64,000 nucleotides of DNA, taken from an uncultured Alphaproteobacteria bacterium. Its GTDB lineage: Bacteria > Pseudomonadota > Alphaproteobacteria > Caulobacterales > Aquidulcibacteraceae. The stretch lies in contig CADEEL010000002.1 of assembly GCA_902826335.1 (NCBI GenBank), forward strand, positions 14,240-78,239. The letters are read 5' to 3'. The position numbers and the translations under genes are program-made. The notes beneath the pieces were generated by a model. That model worked only from the letters and a program-made list of their open reading frames with translations, was not told the DNA's origin and made no database searches. Shown in pieces: positions 1 through 9,098 of this stretch. Within the stretch, counting starts at the first letter, position 1, and each line of letters starts with the position of its first letter.

Positions 1-2
1 CC

Positions 3-866
3 AATTACAATCCGCGCCTTCAGGAGGAAGAGCTGACCGGCGTGTTCAGCCTGAATTGGTCCCTGACTGAGGACATCATGCTCTATGCGAGCGCGAGCCA
101 CGGCTATAAGGCCGGCGGCATCAATCTTGATCGGGACGCGACGCTTGGCCCCTGTGTGTCCGCCATCGGAGTCATTACAGCTGGCTGCACGCAGGCGCAG
201 ATCGATGCGGCGGCGACGTTCCGGCCGGAATTCTCGGACTCCTACGAAATCGGCCTGCGCACGCAATGGTTCGATCGTGCATTGACGGTCAACCTCACCG
301 GCTTCTTGACCGACTATGAAGATTTTCAGCTCAACACGTTCAACGGACTGGGCTTCATCATCACCAATGCCGGCTCCGTGCGCGCTTACGGCGCTGAACT
401 GGAGACGCGTTGGAACGTCAATGACAATCTCGCCGCCACCTTCAACGCGGCCTGGGTTGAAGCGCAATACGGTGACGAAGCCGGTCTTGGCGCGCTTTCC
501 GGCCGCACGCTGACCAACGCACCGGAATGGAGCGTCACGGGCGGGGTTCATTACGAGCACCCGATTGGCGATTCCGGCGTCCACGGCTTCTTCGACCTCA
601 ACGCCGCGTTCCGCTCGCAATACAATACGGGCTCGAACCTGGCGGCCACGAAGATCCAGCCTGAATTCACCACCATTGGTGGTCGTATCGGCCTGTTCGG
701 GACCGATTCCCAAGGCGGTTGGGATGTTTACCTTTGGGGCGAAAACCTCACGGACGAGGAAATTCACGTCATCTCGTTTGACTCGGTGTTCCAGTCGGGC
801 AGCATTTCCTCGTTCCTTGGCGCGCCGCAAATGTACGGCGCTACGCTGCGCCGCCGCTTCAACTAA
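3..866 (+). CDS. TonB-dependent receptor, C-terminal part (5' truncated)
   Basis: Outer-membrane beta-barrel receptor that takes up a large substrate using TonB energy. The reading frame is already open at the window edge, so the plug domain and TonB box are missing. What remains (about 287 codons) has the alternating aromatic strands of the last third of a barrel. It includes the YKAGGIN segment near residue 37 and the block ending YEIGLRTQWFD, both familiar from sphingomonad and caulobacter receptors. It ends RRRFN rather than in the usual terminal Phe. A strong hairpin terminator follows. The ligand cannot be inferred. Confidence 0.9.
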   Translation, partial: NYNPRLQEEELTGVFSLNWSLTEDIMLYASASHGYKAGGINLDRDATLGPCVSAIGVITAGCTQAQIDAAATFRPEFSDSYEIGLRTQWFDRALTVNLTGFLTDYEDFQLNTFNGLGFIITNAGSVRAYGAELETRWNVNDNLAATFNAAWVEAQYGDEAGLGALSGRTLTNAPEWSVTGGVHYEHPIGDSGVHGFFDLNAAFRSQYNTGSNLAATKIQPEFTTIGGRIGLFGTDSQGGWDVYLWGENLTDEEIHVISFDSVFQSGSISSFLGAPQMYGATLRRRFN

Positions 867-891
867 GTAGCGAGATAAACCACATTATGAG

Positions 892-923
892 CGAGGCGGC
901 CCCGTGGGCCGCCTCGTTTCATT
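892..923 (+). terminator. Rho-independent terminator after the TonB receptor
   Basis: A perfect 10-bp GC-rich stem (CGAGGCGGCC / GGCCGCCTCG) with a 5-nt loop is followed by a T-rich tail, 25 nt after the receptor stop. It may also stop transcription leaving the convergent tRNA-Leu. Confidence 0.75.
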
Positions 924-938
924 TCAGCGTCGTGTGAT

Positions 939-1023
939 TGGTGCGGACGGCGGGAGTCGAACCCGCACGCCTTGCGGCGCTGGAACCTAAATCCAGTGCG
1001 TCTGCCAGTTCCGCCACGTCCGC
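939..1023 (-). tRNA. tRNA-Leu (anticodon TAG)
   Basis: On the minus strand the sequence folds as a class II tRNA. The acceptor arms are GCGGACG and CGTCCGC. A 5-bp anticodon stem CTGGA/TCCAG encloses the loop TTTAGGT, giving anticodon TAG at plus positions 987-989. There is a variable arm and a GGTTCGA T-loop. The 3' CCA is encoded (plus 939-941). It reads CUA leucine codons. Confidence 0.95.
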
Positions 1024-1066
1024 ACGCGCGCCTCTATGGCGCGCCGCGCCCGGCGTCGTCCAGAGA

Positions 1067-1585
1067 TTAGGACGCCTGCAACACCCGCGCGCCAACAAAG
1101 CAGGGCGCGATCGTGCAGGTCTTCAGGATGAAGCGCACCGTGTAGCGCCCGTCTGCGGCCGGCGTCAGGTTCACAGCCGGGAAATCGGTCGGCGTCACGT
1201 CGCTGGCGACCACGGCGCCTGACGGGTCCAGCACTTCGATGTCCATATCGTTGCACTCATTGTCGCACGCGCCGATCACGCGGTAGCTGACGCCGCGCCT
1301 CAGATCGGCGCTGAAGCGGTGATCGCCGTTCGGCTGCAGCGCCGCCACGCCTTCCGCGCCGGCCACGGCGGCGAAGCCCTGCGCGTTCCGTTGAGCGGAC
1401 TGGTCCAGATATTGGCGCACGAGTGTTTCGAACTGCGCGCGTTCGGCTGGCGTCAGCGTCACTTGCGGCACGCCTTGCACAGCCTCGCCGCCGCCCGGAG
1501 CATCGCCGGCGGCCTGCGGCGCGCCCGCCTGGTTGCACGCGACGAGCGCGGCGAGGCCGAGCGACGCGACGAGGGAACGGATCAT
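1067..1585 (-). CDS. Predicted lipoprotein with PPC-like beta-sandwich domain
   Basis: Function unknown. The first 17 residues are a lipoprotein signal (hydrophobic stretch ending in the lipobox LVAC), so the mature protein should be acylated and membrane-anchored. The C-terminal 90 residues have the pattern of bacterial pre-peptidase C-terminal (PPC) folds: a GVSYRVIG strand, DMDIEVLDPSG, and a GRYTVRF strand. Two cysteine pairs (CDNEC; C-x5-C near the end) could form disulfides. The start at 1585 is preferred over the ATG at 1591 because AGGAG then lies 6 nt upstream. It is a single gene with tRNA-Leu downstream. Confidence 0.7.
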   Translation of the reverse strand: MIRSLVASLGLAALVACNQAGAPQAAGDAPGGGEAVQGVPQVTLTPAERAQFETLVRQYLDQSAQRNAQGFAAVAGAEGVAALQPNGDHRFSADLRRGVSYRVIGACDNECNDMDIEVLDPSGAVVASDVTPTDFPAVNLTPAADGRYTVRFILKTCTIAPCFVGARVLQAS

Positions 1586-1748
1586 GAGCATCTCCTGTGA
1601 ACCGGTCCCAGCGCTACGCAAAGGCGCGCCAATTGTCCACGCAGGCGTCGAATAGACTTAAGGCCGGACGCATGCCATAAGCCCCGCTTTCCAGCAGGCT
1701 GGGCGGCGCGAGGCGATGCGTGCGCGCGCCCGCATCCAGGACCCATCC

Positions 1749-3083
1749 ATGCAGCTCACAGAGAGCCATTCCGAAGGCCTATTGCGCGTTTACCGCGTTG
1801 TCGTTCCCGCCACCGATTTGCAGCGCGAGTTGAACGACAAGATCGAAGAAGTGCGCCCGCGCGTGAAGCTGAACGGGTTCCGGTCCGGCAAGGTGCCGGC
1901 CAGCCACATTCGTAAAATCTACGGGCCCTCGATGATGCGCGAAATCATCGACGCGCAGGTGAAAAAATCGACCGAGGCCTCGCTCGATCAAGCCAAGGCG
2001 CGGCCCGCGTCCGAGCCGCAGCTGGAGCTCAAGAGCGATCTGGCCAAGGTCGAAGCCGGTGAGGCGGACTTAACCTTCGACCTCAGCATCGAACTCATGC
2101 CGACCTTTGAGCCGGCCGATGTCGGCGCCATCTCGGTCACCCGCCCGATTGCGCCGGTTGAGGATGCGCAGGTGGATGAGGCGCTGGAGGCGATCGTCAA
2201 ACAGAACCGCCGCTACGAGCCCAAGGAGGGCGCGGCGGTGGAGGGCGATAAGCTAACGATCGACTTCCTGGGCAAAGTGGACGGCGTCCCGTTCGACGGC
2301 GGCAAGGCCGAGGGCGCTTCGCTCGTTCTGGGCTCAAAGCAATTTATCCCTGGCTTTGAGGATCAACTCATCGGCGTCAAGGCTGGCGACACGCGCCAGC
2401 TCAACATCACGTTTCCGGCCGATTACGGCGCGGCTGACCTCGCTGGCAAGGCCGCGACCTTTGATGTGGTCGTGCACGGCGTGAACGGCCCGGTCGATAG
2501 CGCGGCGGACGACGCCTTCGCTAAGGAACTTGGCTTCGAGCGTATCGCCGATGTGCGGGACGCCGTGCGTCAGCGGATCGAAGCGGACCACACCGCCCAG
2601 TCGCGGTCCAAGGCCAAACGGGCGCTGTTCGATCGCCTGGACGAAATGCACAGCTTTGAGTTGCCGCCCAAAATGGTCGAGGGCGAGTTCAACCAGATTT
2701 GGCGCCAGGTCGAGGCGGACCGGACGGCCGGCCAACTTGACCCGGAGGAGGCCGCCAAGAGCGAAGATGAACTCAAGGCCGAATACCGCGCTATTGCGGT
2801 GCGCCGGGTTCGCCTGGGCCTTGTGCTGGCCGAGATTGGCCGCCGGGCCAACATCGAGGTGTCGGACCAGGAGCTGGGCCGTGCGATTTCCGAGCAGGCC
2901 CGCGGGTATCCAGGGCGGGAACGGGATATTATTGAATTGTATCGGAAAAACCCCATGCTCGTCGCCCAGGTGCGCGCGCCGATCTACGAAGAAAAGGTCG
3001 TCGATTACGTGCTGGAGCTGGTGAAGGTTAAGAACGAGACCGTCCCGCGCGACGTATTGTTCGCGGACGATCCCGCGCCCTGA
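1749..3083 (+). CDS. tig: Trigger factor, ribosome-associated chaperone/prolyl isomerase
   Basis: Binds near the ribosome exit tunnel and shields nascent chains. At 444 residues it is normal length. The N-terminal ribosome-binding domain carries the signature GFRSGKVP (usual form GFRPGKVP) near residue 45. A central FKBP-type isomerase domain spans about residues 155-245 (DFLGKVDGVPFDGG, FIPGFEDQLIG). A helical C-terminal arm domain follows. The start MQLTES matches the family N-terminus; the upstream in-frame ATG at 1716 would add 11 atypical residues. clpP, clpX and lon follow, the common alphaproteobacterial order. Confidence 0.97.
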   Translation: MQLTESHSEGLLRVYRVVVPATDLQRELNDKIEEVRPRVKLNGFRSGKVPASHIRKIYGPSMMREIIDAQVKKSTEASLDQAKARPASEPQLELKSDLAKVEAGEADLTFDLSIELMPTFEPADVGAISVTRPIAPVEDAQVDEALEAIVKQNRRYEPKEGAAVEGDKLTIDFLGKVDGVPFDGGKAEGASLVLGSKQFIPGFEDQLIGVKAGDTRQLNITFPADYGAADLAGKAATFDVVVHGVNGPVDSAADDAFAKELGFERIADVRDAVRQRIEADHTAQSRSKAKRALFDRLDEMHSFELPPKMVEGEFNQIWRQVEADRTAGQLDPEEAAKSEDELKAEYRAIAVRRVRLGLVLAEIGRRANIEVSDQELGRAISEQARGYPGRERDIIELYRKNPMLVAQVRAPIYEEKVVDYVLELVKVKNETVPRDVLFADDPAP

Positions 3084-3204
3084 GGCGTCCGCAGTGTCGC
3101 CTTCTTAACCTTGGCGCCCGATCTTGGCCGATGACGCCTTGCGGCGGCCTTCTTGCACGCAAATATGAAGCCCGTCGCGCTCCAGCGATTCCCGAAAGGC
3201 CGCC

Positions 3205-3840
3205 ATGAAAGACCTGCAGAGCACCGCTTTGAACCTTGTGCCGATGGTGATCGAACAAACGAGCCGGGGCGAGCGCGCGTTCGACATCTTCTCGCGCCTC
3301 CTCAAAGAGCGGATCATTTTCGTCACCGGTCCGGTGGAAGACGGCATGGCGGCGCTGGTTACATCCCAGCTCCTGTTCCTGGAATCGGAGAACCCGAAGC
3401 GGGAAATCTCCATGTATATCAATAGCCCCGGGGGCATCGTGACCTCGGGTTTGGCGATCTACGACACCATGCAATACATCCGCAGCCCGGTTTCGACGGT
3501 CTGTATCGGCCAGGCCGCCTCGATGGGTTCGTTGCTGCTCGCGGCGGGCGCGAAGGGGCTGCGCATCTGCCTGCCCAACGCGCGGGTCATGGTCCACCAG
3601 CCGTCAGGCGGCTTCCGGGGCCAGGCCTCGGACATCGAGCGCCACGCCGAGGACATCCTGGCCACGAAGCGTCGCCTCAACGAAATCTACGTTAAGCACA
3701 CCGGCCAGCCGTTTGAACGGGTCGAAAAGACGCTTGACCGGGATCACTTCATGACCGCGGAGGAGGCCAGGGCGTTTGGGATCGTCGATCAGGTCTATGA
3801 ACGCCGCGAGCTTAAGGAGGGGGCGGGCCTGGCTCCATAA
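3205..3840 (+). CDS. clpP: ATP-dependent Clp protease proteolytic subunit
   Basis: Serine peptidase that assembles into two heptameric rings and degrades substrates fed by ClpX or ClpA. At 211 residues it is typical. The catalytic triad is visible: Ser106 in GQAASMGS, His131 in VMVHQPSGG and Asp180 in DRDHF, with the same spacing as the E. coli enzyme. The oligomer-facing segment INSPGG is intact. The first residues are probably a short self-cleaved propeptide. It sits 121 nt after tig and 181 nt before clpX. Confidence 0.98.
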   Translation: MKDLQSTALNLVPMVIEQTSRGERAFDIFSRLLKERIIFVTGPVEDGMAALVTSQLLFLESENPKREISMYINSPGGIVTSGLAIYDTMQYIRSPVSTVCIGQAASMGSLLLAAGAKGLRICLPNARVMVHQPSGGFRGQASDIERHAEDILATKRRLNEIYVKHTGQPFERVEKTLDRDHFMTAEEARAFGIVDQVYERRELKEGAGLAP

Positions 3841-4021
3841 ACGCTGCGGCGCCCGCCTTGCAGCGGCGTCCCCGCTATGGTCGTATTCTCACCCAGGCGC
3901 GCCTATGTTGCTGAGGTGAACCGATTTGTAAGGATGGCGCGTCATTATGCGACGCTTCGCCCATCCGTCCGTCCAGGGCCGGCTTGCCGAATGCGGATCG
4001 GCCCCGGCGCGAGGAGCGTGA

Positions 4022-5290
4022 ATGAGTAAGACGACGTCCAGCGGCGAATCCAAGAACACGCTTTATTGCTCGTTCTGCGGCAAGAGCCAGCATGAGGTGC
4101 GCAAGCTGATTGCGGGCCCGACCGTCTTCATCTGCGATGAATGCGTGGAACTGTGTATGGATATCATCCGCGAGGAGCACAAATCCTCGCTGGTCAAATC
4201 CAAGGAAGGCGTGCCCACACCGCGCGAGATTAAGGACGTTTTGGACGATTACGTCATCGGCCAGGATCACGCTAAGCGCGTGCTCTCCGTGGCTGTGCAC
4301 AATCACTATAAGCGCTTGAACCACGCTGCGAAGAACAGCGATGTCGAACTCGCTAAGTCGAACATTTTGCTGATCGGGCCGACAGGGTGCGGCAAGACCT
4401 TGCTGGCCCAGACGCTCGCTCGCATCATCGATGTGCCATTCACTATGGCGGATGCGACGACGCTGACTGAAGCGGGCTATGTCGGTGAGGACGTCGAGAA
4501 CATCATTCTAAAGCTGCTGCAGTCTGCGGATTACAATGTCGAGCGCGCGCAGCGCGGCATCGTTTACATCGACGAAGTCGACAAGATTTCCCGCAAGTCA
4601 GACAATCCCTCCATCACGCGGGACGTGTCCGGCGAAGGCGTGCAGCAAGCGCTTTTGAAGATCATGGAAGGCACGGTCGCCAGCGTTCCCCCGCAGGGCG
4701 GGCGCAAGCATCCGCAACAGGAATTCCTGCAGGTCGACACCACCAACATCCTTTTTATCTGCGGCGGCGCGTTCGCGGGCCTTGAGAAAATCATCTCCGC
4801 GCGCGGACGGGGCTCGTCGATCGGCTTCGCCGCCGCGGTGCGCGACCCCGATGACCGCCGCTCAGGCGATGTGCTGCGCGAAGTGGAGCCGGATGATCTT
4901 CTAAAGTTTGGCTTGATCCCGGAATTCGTCGGCCGCCTTCCCGTGCTGGCGACGCTTGAAGATCTCGACGAACCGGCCCTGGTGACCATCCTCACCGAGC
5001 CGAAGAACGCGCTGGTCAAGCAGTATGGCCGCATGTTCGAGATGGAGAACGTAAAGCTCACCTTCCCGGGCGAGGCGCTCAACGCCATCGCCAAGAAGGC
5101 GATCGCGCGCAAGACAGGCGCACGGGGCCTGCGCTCCATAATGGAAAGCATCCTGCTCGATACAATGTTCGAGCTGCCGAACATGCGCGGCGTTGAGGAG
5201 GTGGTGGTGTCCGCCGATGTGGTGGAAGGCCGCGCCAAGCCGCTCCAGATTTATTCCGAGCGCCGCAATGGCCAGGAAAGCACCGGCTGA
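4022..5290 (+). CDS. clpX: ClpX, AAA+ unfoldase of the ClpXP protease
   Basis: Unfolds substrates and translocates them into ClpP. The N-terminal zinc-binding domain has Cys16, Cys19, Cys38 and Cys41 (CSFC...CDEC). Walker A GPTGCGKT lies at residues 119-126, Walker B is YIDEVDKI, and the ClpP-docking IGF tripeptide lies in the region RGSSIGFAA. Full length at 422 residues. In Caulobacter relatives ClpXP drives cell-cycle proteolysis, relevant here because a PopA-like protein is encoded at 23.6 kb. Confidence 0.98.
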   Translation: MSKTTSSGESKNTLYCSFCGKSQHEVRKLIAGPTVFICDECVELCMDIIREEHKSSLVKSKEGVPTPREIKDVLDDYVIGQDHAKRVLSVAVHNHYKRLNHAAKNSDVELAKSNILLIGPTGCGKTLLAQTLARIIDVPFTMADATTLTEAGYVGEDVENIILKLLQSADYNVERAQRGIVYIDEVDKISRKSDNPSITRDVSGEGVQQALLKIMEGTVASVPPQGGRKHPQQEFLQVDTTNILFICGGAFAGLEKIISARGRGSSIGFAAAVRDPDDRRSGDVLREVEPDDLLKFGLIPEFVGRLPVLATLEDLDEPALVTILTEPKNALVKQYGRMFEMENVKLTFPGEALNAIAKKAIARKTGARGLRSIMESILLDTMFELPNMRGVEEVVVSADVVEGRAKPLQIYSERRNGQESTG

Positions 5291-5323
5291 ATTCTGCCCG
5301 TTGCAGAGCTGATTCCGTGTGAC

Positions 5324-5352
5324 CTTGAAGGCACGCTGCTCCGCGCCCAGAT
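5324..5352 (+). promoter_or_regulatory. Possible sigma-32 (heat-shock) promoter for lon
   Basis: CTTGAA at 5324-5329 is followed after 16 nt by CCCAGAT at 5346-5352. This resembles the alphaproteobacterial RpoH pattern CTTGAA / CCCAT-x-T, with one -10 mismatch and a slightly long spacer. It lies about 140 nt upstream of the lon start, in the clpX-lon gap. Confidence 0.3.
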
Positions 5353-5492
5353 TCGTTAACACCTAACGCTCGCCGCGCGGCGCCAGAGATACTGGGTCTT
5401 TGCGGTGGTTGTTATCGTGCGGCGTGATCGCTTACGGTCCCGTTCGCGAATCCGCCCATGCTTCGGCCCAGCCGGAGTTCCAAGGAGCCGAC

Positions 5493-7892
5493 ATGGCAGA
5501 AAACCGCGTACTTCCAGTGCTGCCTCTGCGTGACATTGTGGTGTTTCCACACATGGCCGCGCCGCTCTTTGTTGGGCGGGAAAAATCCGTGCGTGCGCTC
5601 GACGAAGTGATGAAGAACGACAAGCAGATCTTGCTCGCCGCGCAGATGGATGCCTCCGAGGACGACCCGGCGGCGGATCGCATCTATGCGATCGGAACCA
5701 TCGCCTCGGTCGTGCAATTGCTCAAGCTGCCGGACGGCACAGTACGCGTGCTTGTTGAAGGCGCGCGGCGCGCGCGGATCGTGCGGTTCACGGCCACGGA
5801 CAATCACTTCGAGGCTGAAGTGGAGGCGGTCGAGGAAACGAATGAGGATACGTCCGAGGCGCGCGCTGTCGCACGCGCGGTGACGGAACAGTTCGAGGGG
5901 TTTGCAAAACAATCCCGCAAAACGGCGCCGGAAGTGTTGCAGTCGATCGGTCAGATCACCCAGCCGGGACGTCTCGCCGATACGGTAGCCGCGCACTTAT
6001 CGATCAAGATCGCCGACAAGCAGACATTGCTTGAGCTCGCCGATGTGCCCGCGCGCCTCGAAAAGGTGCTGTCGCTGATCGAAAGCGAAATCGGCATGCT
6101 TCAGGTTGAGCGCAAAATCCGCAATCGCGTGAAGCGCCAGATGGAGAAAACGCAGCGCGAATATTACCTCAATGAGCAGATGAAGGCGATCCAGCGCGAG
6201 CTGGGCGAAGGCGATGACGGGCGTGACGACATCGCCGAACTCGAAAGCCGGATCAAGAAGGCGAAGCTCTCCAAGGAGGCGCTGACGAAGGCCGAAGCCG
6301 AGCTCAAGAAGTTGCGGCAAATGAGTCCGATGTCGGCGGAATCGACTGTGGTTCGTAATTACCTGGACTGGATTTTGTCGCTTCCCTGGGGCGTCAAGAA
6401 GAAAGTCAAAAAGGACCTCGTCGCCGCCGAAAAAATTCTCGACGCAGATCACTACGGACTTGAAAAGGTCAAGGAACGGATTCTCGAATATCTCGCGGTC
6501 CAGGCGCGCACGCAGAAGCTGCGTGGTCCTATCCTGTGCCTGGTTGGCCCGCCTGGCGTTGGCAAGACATCGCTGGGCAAATCTATCGCCAAGTCGACAG
6601 GCCGTGATTTTGTCCGCATGTCGCTCGGCGGCGTACGGGACGAAGCTGAAATTCGCGGTCACCGCCGCACCTATATCGGCTCAATGCCCGGCCGCATCAT
6701 TCAATCCTTGAAGAAGGCGAAATCGTCTAATCCGCTGTTTCTGCTCGATGAAATCGACAAATTGGGCGCGGACTATCGCGGCGATCCATCCGCTGCTTTA
6801 CTCGAAGTGCTTGATCCAGAGCAAAACGCCACATTCAACGATCACTATCTCGAAGTCGATTACGATCTCTCGGATGTTCTGTTCGTAACGACGGCGAACA
6901 GCCTCAACATGCCCCAGCCCTTGCTGGATCGCATGGAGATCATTCGTATCCCTGGCTACACTGAGGATGAGAAACTGGAGATCGCGCGCCGCCATTTGTT
7001 CAGCAAACAACTTGAGGCCAACGGCCTTAAGAAGAGCGAATTCTCTGTTTCCGATGATGCGATCCGCGAATTGGTGCGCCGCTACACGCGGGAGGCGGGT
7101 GTACGCAATCTTGAGCGCGAGATCGCAAACCTAGCGCGCAAGGCCGTGCGCGAGCTTGAACAGAAGAAGAAGACTAAGGTTGAAATCACCGCGAAAAATC
7201 TGGGTGACTATGCCGGCGTCTGGAAATTCCATTATGGCGATATTGATCTTGAGGATCAGGTCGGCATCGTTACAGGCCTTGCTTGGACTGAAGTCGGCGG
7301 GGACTTGCTGACGATCGAGGCCGTTCAAATGCCCGGCAAGGGCGCCATGACCGTCACCGGCAACCTTCGGGACGTGATGAAGGAATCGATTTCTGCGGCG
7401 AGTTCGTTCGTGCGCTCGCGCTCAATCCAGTACGGCATCAAGCCGCCGACCTTCCGTACACGGGATATCCACGTTCACGTGCCTGAAGGCGCGACGCCAA
7501 AGGACGGTCCGTCCGCCGGCGTGGCCATGGCGGTGGCGATCGTCTCGGTGCTGACGGGCACGCCCATTCGGCGTGATATCGCCATGACGGGCGAAATCTC
7601 GCTGCGCGGCCGTGTGCTGCCGATCGGCGGCCTGAAGGAAAAGCTGCTCGCCGCGCTGCGCGGCGGCGTGAAGTGTGTGCTGATCCCCAAGGACAACGAA
7701 AAGGACCTCGTGGAGATCCCCGACAATGTTAAGAAAGGGCTGGAAATCGTGCCCATTGCGACAGTCGAGGATGCACTGAAGCGGGCGTTGACGAGGCCGC
7801 TCACGCCCATCGTCTGGACCGCTGAGGACGAGGAGGCGGAGACGCGCCGAGAATCTGGTCGAGGCGAATCGGAAGAGGCGCGTCCGCACTGA
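5493..7892 (+). CDS. lon: Lon, ATP-dependent serine protease
   Basis: Degrades misfolded and regulatory proteins in the cytoplasm. The N-terminal substrate-binding domain begins LPVLPLRDIVVFPHM. The AAA+ Walker A GPPGVGKT is at residues 352-359. The C-terminal peptidase domain has catalytic Ser674 in DGPSAG and the partner lysine in the GGLKEKLLAA stretch. The start at 5493 is chosen because AAGGAG lies 5 nt upstream and the resulting 799 residues fit the family; a longer reading from 5400 adds non-homologous residues. A short acidic tail follows the protease domain. Confidence 0.98.
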   Translation: MAENRVLPVLPLRDIVVFPHMAAPLFVGREKSVRALDEVMKNDKQILLAAQMDASEDDPAADRIYAIGTIASVVQLLKLPDGTVRVLVEGARRARIVRFTATDNHFEAEVEAVEETNEDTSEARAVARAVTEQFEGFAKQSRKTAPEVLQSIGQITQPGRLADTVAAHLSIKIADKQTLLELADVPARLEKVLSLIESEIGMLQVERKIRNRVKRQMEKTQREYYLNEQMKAIQRELGEGDDGRDDIAELESRIKKAKLSKEALTKAEAELKKLRQMSPMSAESTVVRNYLDWILSLPWGVKKKVKKDLVAAEKILDADHYGLEKVKERILEYLAVQARTQKLRGPILCLVGPPGVGKTSLGKSIAKSTGRDFVRMSLGGVRDEAEIRGHRRTYIGSMPGRIIQSLKKAKSSNPLFLLDEIDKLGADYRGDPSAALLEVLDPEQNATFNDHYLEVDYDLSDVLFVTTANSLNMPQPLLDRMEIIRIPGYTEDEKLEIARRHLFSKQLEANGLKKSEFSVSDDAIRELVRRYTREAGVRNLEREIANLARKAVRELEQKKKTKVEITAKNLGDYAGVWKFHYGDIDLEDQVGIVTGLAWTEVGGDLLTIEAVQMPGKGAMTVTGNLRDVMKESISAASSFVRSRSIQYGIKPPTFRTRDIHVHVPEGATPKDGPSAGVAMAVAIVSVLTGTPIRRDIAMTGEISLRGRVLPIGGLKEKLLAALRGGVKCVLIPKDNEKDLVEIPDNVKKGLEIVPIATVEDALKRALTRPLTPIVWTAEDEEAETRRESGRGESEEARPH

Positions 7893-7942
7893 TTCGCACT
7901 GGAATCGTTGCAAGTGGGTCACGCGTGCGTCGCCATCGCGCT

Positions 7943-7971
7943 TTGACAAGACGGGCGGCCGTCGTGCTTAT
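7943..7971 (+). promoter_or_regulatory. Probable sigma-70 promoter for hup
   Basis: A consensus -35 box TTGACA (7943-7948) and a weak -10 GCTTAT (7966-7971) are separated by 17 nt. They lie 30 nt upstream of the GTG start of the HU gene. Confidence 0.5.
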
Positions 7972-8000
7972 GACGCACGAAACATCAGAAGGGGGTCCCC

Positions 8001-8294
8001 GTGAACAAGGCTGAGTTGGTGACTGCATTCGCGGACGCGACAGGCGAGAACAAGGCGCGCGCGGGCGAACTGGTGGATGCGCTGTTTGATTGCATCACCA
8101 ACGCGTTGAAAAATGGCGATGACGTGCGCTTGCCGAGCTTCGGCGTATTCGCCGTGGCGGCGACTGTCGCGCGCACGGCCCGCAACCCGCAGACGGGCGC
8201 TGAAGTGCAAATTCCGGCCGGGCGCCGCGCGAAATTTCGTCCGGGCAAGGCGCTTAAGGACGCACTCGAAGCGGGGTCAGTGCGCGCGCGCTAG
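8001..8294 (+). CDS. hup: HU-family DNA-binding protein
   Basis: Small basic nucleoid protein that bends DNA. The 97 residues show the whole family: an N-terminal helical dimerisation part (MNKAELVTAFAD), the RLPSFGVFAV strand, and the beta-arm signature ARTARNPQTGAEVQIPA ending in a proline wedge. A basic C-terminal tail follows (GSVRAR). It starts with GTG behind GAAGGGGG. A consensus TTGACA promoter lies upstream, so it is probably transcribed separately from lon. Confidence 0.96.
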   Translation: MNKAELVTAFADATGENKARAGELVDALFDCITNALKNGDDVRLPSFGVFAVAATVARTARNPQTGAEVQIPAGRRAKFRPGKALKDALEAGSVRAR

Positions 8295-8462
8295 AGCATC
8301 ATCCGATCAGATTGAATCACTTCATCACCCATCCCCGGATTGCGCGTGAGCGCAAGTCCGGGCCCCAAGATCACAAGCGTTTGCGTTCATGGGCCCCGGG
8401 CCCGTTGCTTCGCAACGTCCCGGGGATTGGTGGTGTTTCTATCCGATCGGAACAGACTCTAG
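8291..8462. repeat. CTAGAGC palindromic element interrupted by a second palindromic element
   Basis: The outer arms read CTAGAGC..CCGATCAGAT (8291-8311) and, inverted, ATCCGATCGG..CTCTAG (8441-8462). This is a divergent copy of the CTAGAGCATGATCC palindrome seen intact at 51923-51965. Between the arms lies the separate 103-bp element described at 8328-8430. The left arm overlaps the hup stop codon (TAG is part of CTAGAG). Confidence 0.6.
8328..8430 (+). repeat. 103-bp palindromic element, family A (copy 1)
   Basis: Begins CCCATCCCCGGA and ends TCCCGGGGATTGG. Two GC-rich hairpins flank a central segment containing TTCATGGGCCCCGG. A second copy lies in opposite orientation at 42619-42720, sharing both ends and the central TATGGGCCCCGG block. 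Confidence 0.7.
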
Positions 8463-8546
8463 CTCTGTGTTGGTTCGTGCGTCCCGCTTAACCGCGGACG
8501 CTGGGTGCAATTGCATTCGCCCGCAAAAACGGTATTTCCAACGCCC

Positions 8547-8852
8547 ATGATCGCCAGAATATTTCAGCCGGCGAAGGCCGCTACACAGTCCGGCGCGGGC
8601 GCTTCGAAGGCCTGGGTGCTTGAGTTGGAGGGCCGGTCGCCAGCGCGGCCGGACACGCTCATGGGCTGGACGGCGGCAGCTGATACGGACGGACAGGTGC
8701 GCCTGACATTCGATACGCGCGAGGAGGCGATTGCGTTCGCGCAGACGCACAACATCCCGCACCGCGTGATCGAGCCACGCGCTGCGAAGCGCGTCCTGAA
8801 GGCGTACGGCGATAATTTCGCCTTCCATCGCAAGGAGCCGTGGTCGCATTAG
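8547..8852 (+). CDS. NDUFS4-like NADH dehydrogenase (complex I) accessory protein
   Basis: Homologue of the 18-kDa accessory subunit of respiratory complex I (NDUFS4 / ETC complex I conserved region), found in alphaproteobacteria and mitochondria. At 101 residues it shows the family pattern: an N-terminal IFQPAKAATQSG segment, then W-x-LE, MGWTAAADTDGQVRLTF, and EEAIAFAQ...PHRVIEP. The C-terminus has YGDNFAFHRKEPWSH. The ATG at 8547 is chosen because family members begin M-x-A-x-I; an earlier ATG at 8505 adds 14 unrelated residues. It sits between two repeat clusters. Confidence 0.88.
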   Translation: MIARIFQPAKAATQSGAGASKAWVLELEGRSPARPDTLMGWTAAADTDGQVRLTFDTREEAIAFAQTHNIPHRVIEPRAAKRVLKAYGDNFAFHRKEPWSH

Positions 8853-8966
8853 ACCCGTTCCCGTTTCGTCTGAATCAGATGAAGCGAGATAAAATGGGTC
8901 TACTCTTAAAGTTGGAGCGGTTCTCGTCCGAAAACCGCGTAACACTTTTTGGGAACCGCTCTAACC
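8851..8966. repeat. Pair of palindromic intergenic elements
   Basis: Two imperfect hairpins lie in tandem. The first (8851-8901) has ends AGACCC / GGGTCT. The second (8914-8964) has GAGCGGTTCTC opposed by GGGAACCGCTC. They fill the gap between the NDUFS4-like gene and tRNA-Arg. The second resembles the widespread alphaproteobacterial AGCGGTT/AACCGCT extragenic palindrome. The first could also act as a terminator. Confidence 0.6.
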
Positions 8967-9004
8967 TTCGCTTTTGATCGCGAATGCGATAAGGCGAGCG
9001 CGCG

Positions 9005-9081
9005 GACCCCGTAGCTCAACTGGATAGAGCAATCGCCTTCTAAGCGATCGGTTGCGTGTTCGAGTCACGCCGGGGTCGCCA
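9005..9081 (+). tRNA. tRNA-Arg (anticodon TCT)
   Basis: 77 nt including an encoded CCA (9079-9081). Acceptor arms are GACCCCG / CGGGGTC, the D-loop contains GTAGCTCAACTGGATAGAGC, and the anticodon stem ATCGC/GCGAT encloses CTTCTAA, giving TCT. The T-arm has GTTCGAGTC. It reads AGA, a rare codon in such a GC-rich genome. Confidence 0.95.
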
Positions 9082-9098
9082 GCCGGTTGCGTGCGGCG

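Noticed and set aside
8328..8430. CRISPR array or rho-independent terminator for hup
   Set aside because: Single element with no spacer periodicity, and a similar inverted copy elsewhere indicates a dispersed repeat.
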